64,000 nt of DNA from a gamma proteobacterium HdN1. GTDB lineage: Bacteria > Pseudomonadota > Gammaproteobacteria > Pseudomonadales > Ketobacteraceae. Of this stretch, positions 60,978 to 64,000 are shown one piece after another. A model generated the notes under the pieces. It saw only the letters and a program-made list of their open reading frames with translations. It made no database searches and was not told where the DNA came from. Each line of letters starts with the position of its first letter. Positions within the stretch are counted from its first letter, which is position 1. The stretch spans positions 3,632,527-3,696,526 of the forward strand of contig FP929140.1 in NCBI GenBank assembly GCA_000198515.1, given 5' to 3'. The position numbers and the translations under genes were made by a program.

Positions 60978-63191
60978 TTAGGGTGTTGCTTGTTCTTCGC
61001 TGTTATTCTTCGGGCCTTTCTCTTTTTCTTTCTCCTGCCCGCCACTTCTCCAAAGCTCAATCGCTTCCTGCAAAGAGCGTGGCCCTTGTGGTTCTCGGCT
61101 AACGGCAGGCGCTGCGGCAATCTCCAACGCCTCACGCACACCTTTCGGCATGATAACGCCCGCAGGTGGTGGGAGTTTTTCACTGTCTGCATCGCTACTG
61201 TAGGCGCGATCCTGGAGGCGGGCCATCGCGAGTAGGCAGTAACCACGTAATTGATCCAGCCGCGCTTGCTGATCTGATAGGGATTTAAGCGCGCGTGCTT
61301 GGAGGTATTTTCGCTGCTTGGCCAACATGGTGATGGATGCGTTGCGTAAGGCTTCAAGCTGTTCGTTGGTTTGCAGGATGCGTGTGGCTTGCTGGTTCAG
61401 GCGCTCGATTTCTTTTTGATTGATCTGGTTAACGCGCACAACGAGCTGGTCGGTTTCGAGCAGTATATTTTCGAGCTGGTTGCGGGTTTTGATCATTTTC
61501 CAGCGGCGTTCGGGGGCTTTTTCGGACAGATTCCACGCGAGCACGCCTTTTAATAGGTTGAAGCGTGCCTTTTCAGCCCCGTATTCACCAGCGGGAAGGC
61601 GCGCAAGGACTTGTTCGATTGCCTTCATGCGTTCGATTACCGCAAGCTGGCTGTCGTCGGGAGTGCCGAAGTCGTCAGCAGTAGTTACGATGCGGTCCAC
61701 TTCATTGGAGATGGCCTGTTCGCGGGCACGCACGCGCTCGGTAAATGCTTTGGCTAAAGTGGTTTTGCCGTCTAGGATTTTTTCGAGCTTTTCGCGACGA
61801 GCGATTTGCGTTTTGATCATCGTCTGCAAGATGGGAATCTGCTGCTGCCATTGGTACAAAATCTGGTGAAAACGCTGTGCTTCGCGGTATTCGCGGATGC
61901 TTGCGCCAAACTCGTTACTGGCAAAAAGTGGATAAAGCCAAGGGGAGGCGTTATCGGGGGTGAACTCAAAGTTGGGCATCTCGCCCATAGGGTCGTCGTT
62001 TAACGTTAGTTCTGGGGTGATGCGATCTACCCAGTCGTGCTTACTCACGATTTCTTTTGCAGATTCGATTGCGGTTTTCTCTGCAATAAACGTCACTTCC
62101 GCCTTTTGATAAGCGTCTAGCGCATCGCGAAGTGCACCTGCGCGCTCATAGACGTAGGGAATATTGAGCACGGCTTCTTGCACTGCAGGGTGGGAGCTTG
62201 GGCGTTCGGCGAGCTCCATCCAGGCGGTGAGTGCACCTTGTGGGTCTTTTCGGACGAGCGACACCCAGCCAGAAGCTAATAAAGCAGATTCGGTAGAATC
62301 GCCGTTGAGTTGTACACGATCGAGCCAGTCTTTTGCGCTTGCCCACTTGGATTGGCGAAAAGCATTCATGCCAATTGCAAAATATACCTGATCGCTAAGT
62401 AGCTGAGAGTCGTCTTTATGAAGTGGGGTAATGAGAAGCGAGCGGAAAATCCTGTGCGCTTCCTCACCACGATCAACGGAGGCGAGACTTGTGGCAAGGT
62501 TGTAGCGCATCCACGGCGTCATGCTGCTATCGTCGCGAATGCCAGCGAGCACCTGTGCGGCTTCTTCTTTGCGTTGTAACGAGATCAGGATGCGGGCGTC
62601 CAAGAGGATTGCCTGATTGAGATAAGCTGCGCGGGGCTTGGCTTTGGCTTTTGAATCGGCACGAAGTTTGCCAAGAAGACTGCTTGGCGGCTCGCTTGGC
62701 TGGATGTTGTTGAGCACATGCGCGCTTAGTAGATCATGTGCGTGCGCAATCCTACCGTTACGGTAATTGAGCTCTGCAAGGCGATACCAAGTGTAGGCGG
62801 CTTGATCGCCGGCAGATTCTTCCGACAACAAACTCGAAAACAGTTGCTCTGCCTGATCAATCATGCCGTAAGACATGAGCAGCGAGCCTTTTACCATTTG
62901 TGTTTCGGCGAAATTGTTTGGGTACTGCTTTTTCTGTTCGCCCACGGCAAGTTTGGTTAGCGCCGCAAAGTTGTGCTGTTGAAAATAATCAAACAGTAAG
63001 TCGCCATAGGCGAGGTCTTGTACCTCATGTTCACCGTTGACGGGTTCAACTGGGTGAACATTGCTGTTACCAAAAGGCCAGTACCACGCAGCTTGTGCGG
63101 TGCCTGCGGCGCTCCCCGCCAACAGGATTGCAAGCGTAAGGGCGAATTTTTTCCGGTTGCCAGGTTGCTTGGCCAATGCCTTTACTCCCAC
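60978..63191 (-). CDS. Exported helical/TPR-like protein
   Basis: The product has up to 737 residues. It has a signal peptide (KKFALTLAILLAGSAAGTAQA) and TPR-like helical pairs in the first 350 residues (DQAEQLFSSLLSEESAGDQAAYTWYRLAELNYRNGRIAHA...). A long helical, coiled-coil region follows (about 430-690) and then a Pro/Glu-rich, low-complexity end. The GTG at 63191 overlaps the previous gene by 10 bp; a TTG at 63176 after GGGAGTAAAGG is an alternative start. It probably acts in the envelope together with the neighbouring gene. Family not recognised. Confidence 0.78.
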   Translation of the reverse strand: MGVKALAKQPGNRKKFALTLAILLAGSAAGTAQAAWYWPFGNSNVHPVEPVNGEHEVQDLAYGDLLFDYFQQHNFAALTKLAVGEQKKQYPNNFAETQMVKGSLLMSYGMIDQAEQLFSSLLSEESAGDQAAYTWYRLAELNYRNGRIAHAHDLLSAHVLNNIQPSEPPSSLLGKLRADSKAKAKPRAAYLNQAILLDARILISLQRKEEAAQVLAGIRDDSSMTPWMRYNLATSLASVDRGEEAHRIFRSLLITPLHKDDSQLLSDQVYFAIGMNAFRQSKWASAKDWLDRVQLNGDSTESALLASGWVSLVRKDPQGALTAWMELAERPSSHPAVQEAVLNIPYVYERAGALRDALDAYQKAEVTFIAEKTAIESAKEIVSKHDWVDRITPELTLNDDPMGEMPNFEFTPDNASPWLYPLFASNEFGASIREYREAQRFHQILYQWQQQIPILQTMIKTQIARREKLEKILDGKTTLAKAFTERVRAREQAISNEVDRIVTTADDFGTPDDSQLAVIERMKAIEQVLARLPAGEYGAEKARFNLLKGVLAWNLSEKAPERRWKMIKTRNQLENILLETDQLVVRVNQINQKEIERLNQQATRILQTNEQLEALRNASITMLAKQRKYLQARALKSLSDQQARLDQLRGYCLLAMARLQDRAYSSDADSEKLPPPAGVIMPKGVREALEIAAAPAVSREPQGPRSLQEAIELWRSGGQEKEKEKGPKNNSEEQATP

Positions 63192-63952
63192 TCTTTGAAC
63201 CGGAAAGTGGGTTGCTGCACGTTCTGATCACCCTGGATTTTCAGCTCGACGAATTTGGCACCGTCGGTTTTATTGAACTCCAGGCTGAGTGCGCGATGAT
63301 ATTCACTACCTTTGCCGTCGGTTCCGGTGACCAGCGCAACGAGTTCATGTTCGCCAGGAACGAGGTTGCCAATATACAAACGTTGAACCGCGCCACGCAT
63401 CAGCGCGTTGACTTCGCGCTCGGTATAGAGATGGTTGGAAACGGCTTTGTTGTTGATTTTTAGCGTTACGCCATCAGGCTTAAAGTAGGGGCCTGCGTCC
63501 ATGGAGACAAATACGTTGATCTGCGTATTTGCGGGGTAGAGCAGGTCTTCTTCGAGGTTGCCGAGGTCGCGGTTAACGTTGACTACCTGCTGTTTTAGGC
63601 TCTGCATTTCAGATTCGAGGCTTTGCCGCGTGGGTGTTTCGGTCAGGCGGTCTTCGGCTTCACGCAGGCGGCGGATTTCGTCGCTGTTCTTGGTGCCGTA
63701 GATCAGTTCATCGACATCGACGAATTCTTCTTCCTCGACCTTGGCAGGTTTTTTCTGTGATGTCGTGACGGGTTCTTGCTCAGGTTCATTGAGAATCTCG
63801 TCCATCTCAATGTATTGCAGCCCTTCGTCATCGAATTCGTCTTCTTGCGCCGCAATCGCTGCGTTAGCAAGTAACAGGCTTGCGATGCTTGCGGCGAGCA
63901 GGGCGTTAAGCTTTCCAGTCCTTATAAAAAACTTAGATGTGGCGTTTTTCAT
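63182..63952 (-). CDS. Exported hypothetical protein with acidic linker and C-terminal beta domain
   Basis: The 256-residue protein has a signal peptide (NALLAASIASLLLANAAIAA), a strongly acidic segment (DEFDDEGLQYIEMDEILNEPEQ, VEEEEFVDVDELI), a short coiled coil (about 95-125) and a C-terminal domain (INVFVSMDAGPYFKPDGVTLKINNK... GEHELVALVTGTDGKG) that resembles an Ig-like/PEGA-type beta fold. It overlaps the large helical protein gene, so the two are translationally coupled. The rest of the operon may lie right of the window. Confidence 0.78.
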   Translation of the reverse strand: MKNATSKFFIRTGKLNALLAASIASLLLANAAIAAQEDEFDDEGLQYIEMDEILNEPEQEPVTTSQKKPAKVEEEEFVDVDELIYGTKNSDEIRRLREAEDRLTETPTRQSLESEMQSLKQQVVNVNRDLGNLEEDLLYPANTQINVFVSMDAGPYFKPDGVTLKINNKAVSNHLYTEREVNALMRGAVQRLYIGNLVPGEHELVALVTGTDGKGSEYHRALSLEFNKTDGAKFVELKIQGDQNVQQPTFRFKEWE

Positions 63953-64000
63953 CGTCGATGTGTTCTTGGAAGAAACCTTGGGAGCAAGTTTAGGATTGAG

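Noticed and set aside
1-64000. tRNA, rRNA or known riboswitch
   Set aside because: I saw no sequence with the expected conserved arms; the structured elements found are attC sites, introns, palindromes and terminators.

Overview
The window is a chromosomal segment of a gammaproteobacterium. The evidence is the yadG/yadH-type exporter, a QueF of the long gammaproteobacterial type, a Kup potassium transporter, and a chromosomal integron whose attC sites are largely of one host-like type. A wax ester synthase/diacylglycerol acyltransferase, a PF10118 hydrolase and an MMPL transporter point to a lipid-storing, probably marine or hydrocarbon-associated bacterium. Genus cannot be assigned from the sequence alone.

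Left chromosomal part (1-20633): a SAM methyltransferase cut by the window edge; a NorE/NorF-like oxidase accessory pair; a PF10118 protein divergent from a TetR regulator; an HSL-type alpha/beta hydrolase; a BtuF-like binding protein (convergent, sharing a bidirectional terminator); the wax ester synthase; a methyltransferase with a regulatory domain; the yadG-yadH-queF operon; a saccharopine-dehydrogenase-like oxidoreductase; an MMPL/RND exporter; kup; a membrane adenylate cyclase; and a GFA-family protein. Short tandem repeats and palindromes are unusually common here: behind queF, inside queF, upstream of two genes, and a G-rich array behind kup.

Integron (20664-about 58655): intI is on the minus strand, followed by attI (junction at 21975/21976) and about 37 cassettes (C1-C37) read on the plus strand. 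Coding cassettes carry lipoproteins, secreted and membrane proteins, two toxin-antitoxin pairs in antisense orientation, a three-gene overlapping operon ending in a lipoprotein, a uracil-DNA-glycosylase-like protein, a pyrimidine-dimer glycosylase/DUF1722 protein, an HNH nuclease, a PD-(D/E)XK-like protein, a chorismate mutase, a VOC protein and an alpha/beta hydrolase. Twelve cassettes belong to one ORF-less family of almost constant length (about 394 bp). Two more form a second ORF-less family.

Mobile DNA inside the array: five near-identical 1844-1845 bp class C group II introns, each inserted in cassette-sense orientation at exactly the same place in the attC 1R core (CGT^TA); two identical inverted 2432 bp IS66-family elements with 8-bp target duplications, one splitting a lipoprotein gene and one a GNAT acetyltransferase gene; and one IS3-family element with a classical A-AAA-AAG frameshift site that ended an ORF-less cassette.

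Right chromosomal part (58699-64000): a minus-strand ankyrin lipoprotein downstream of a class 3 lipase (a possible effector/immunity pair), then two overlapping genes for exported proteins, one large and helical/TPR-like and one smaller.

The most unusual material is the combination of sense-oriented attC introns, the amplified ORF-less cassette family, and the unrecognised three-gene cassette.
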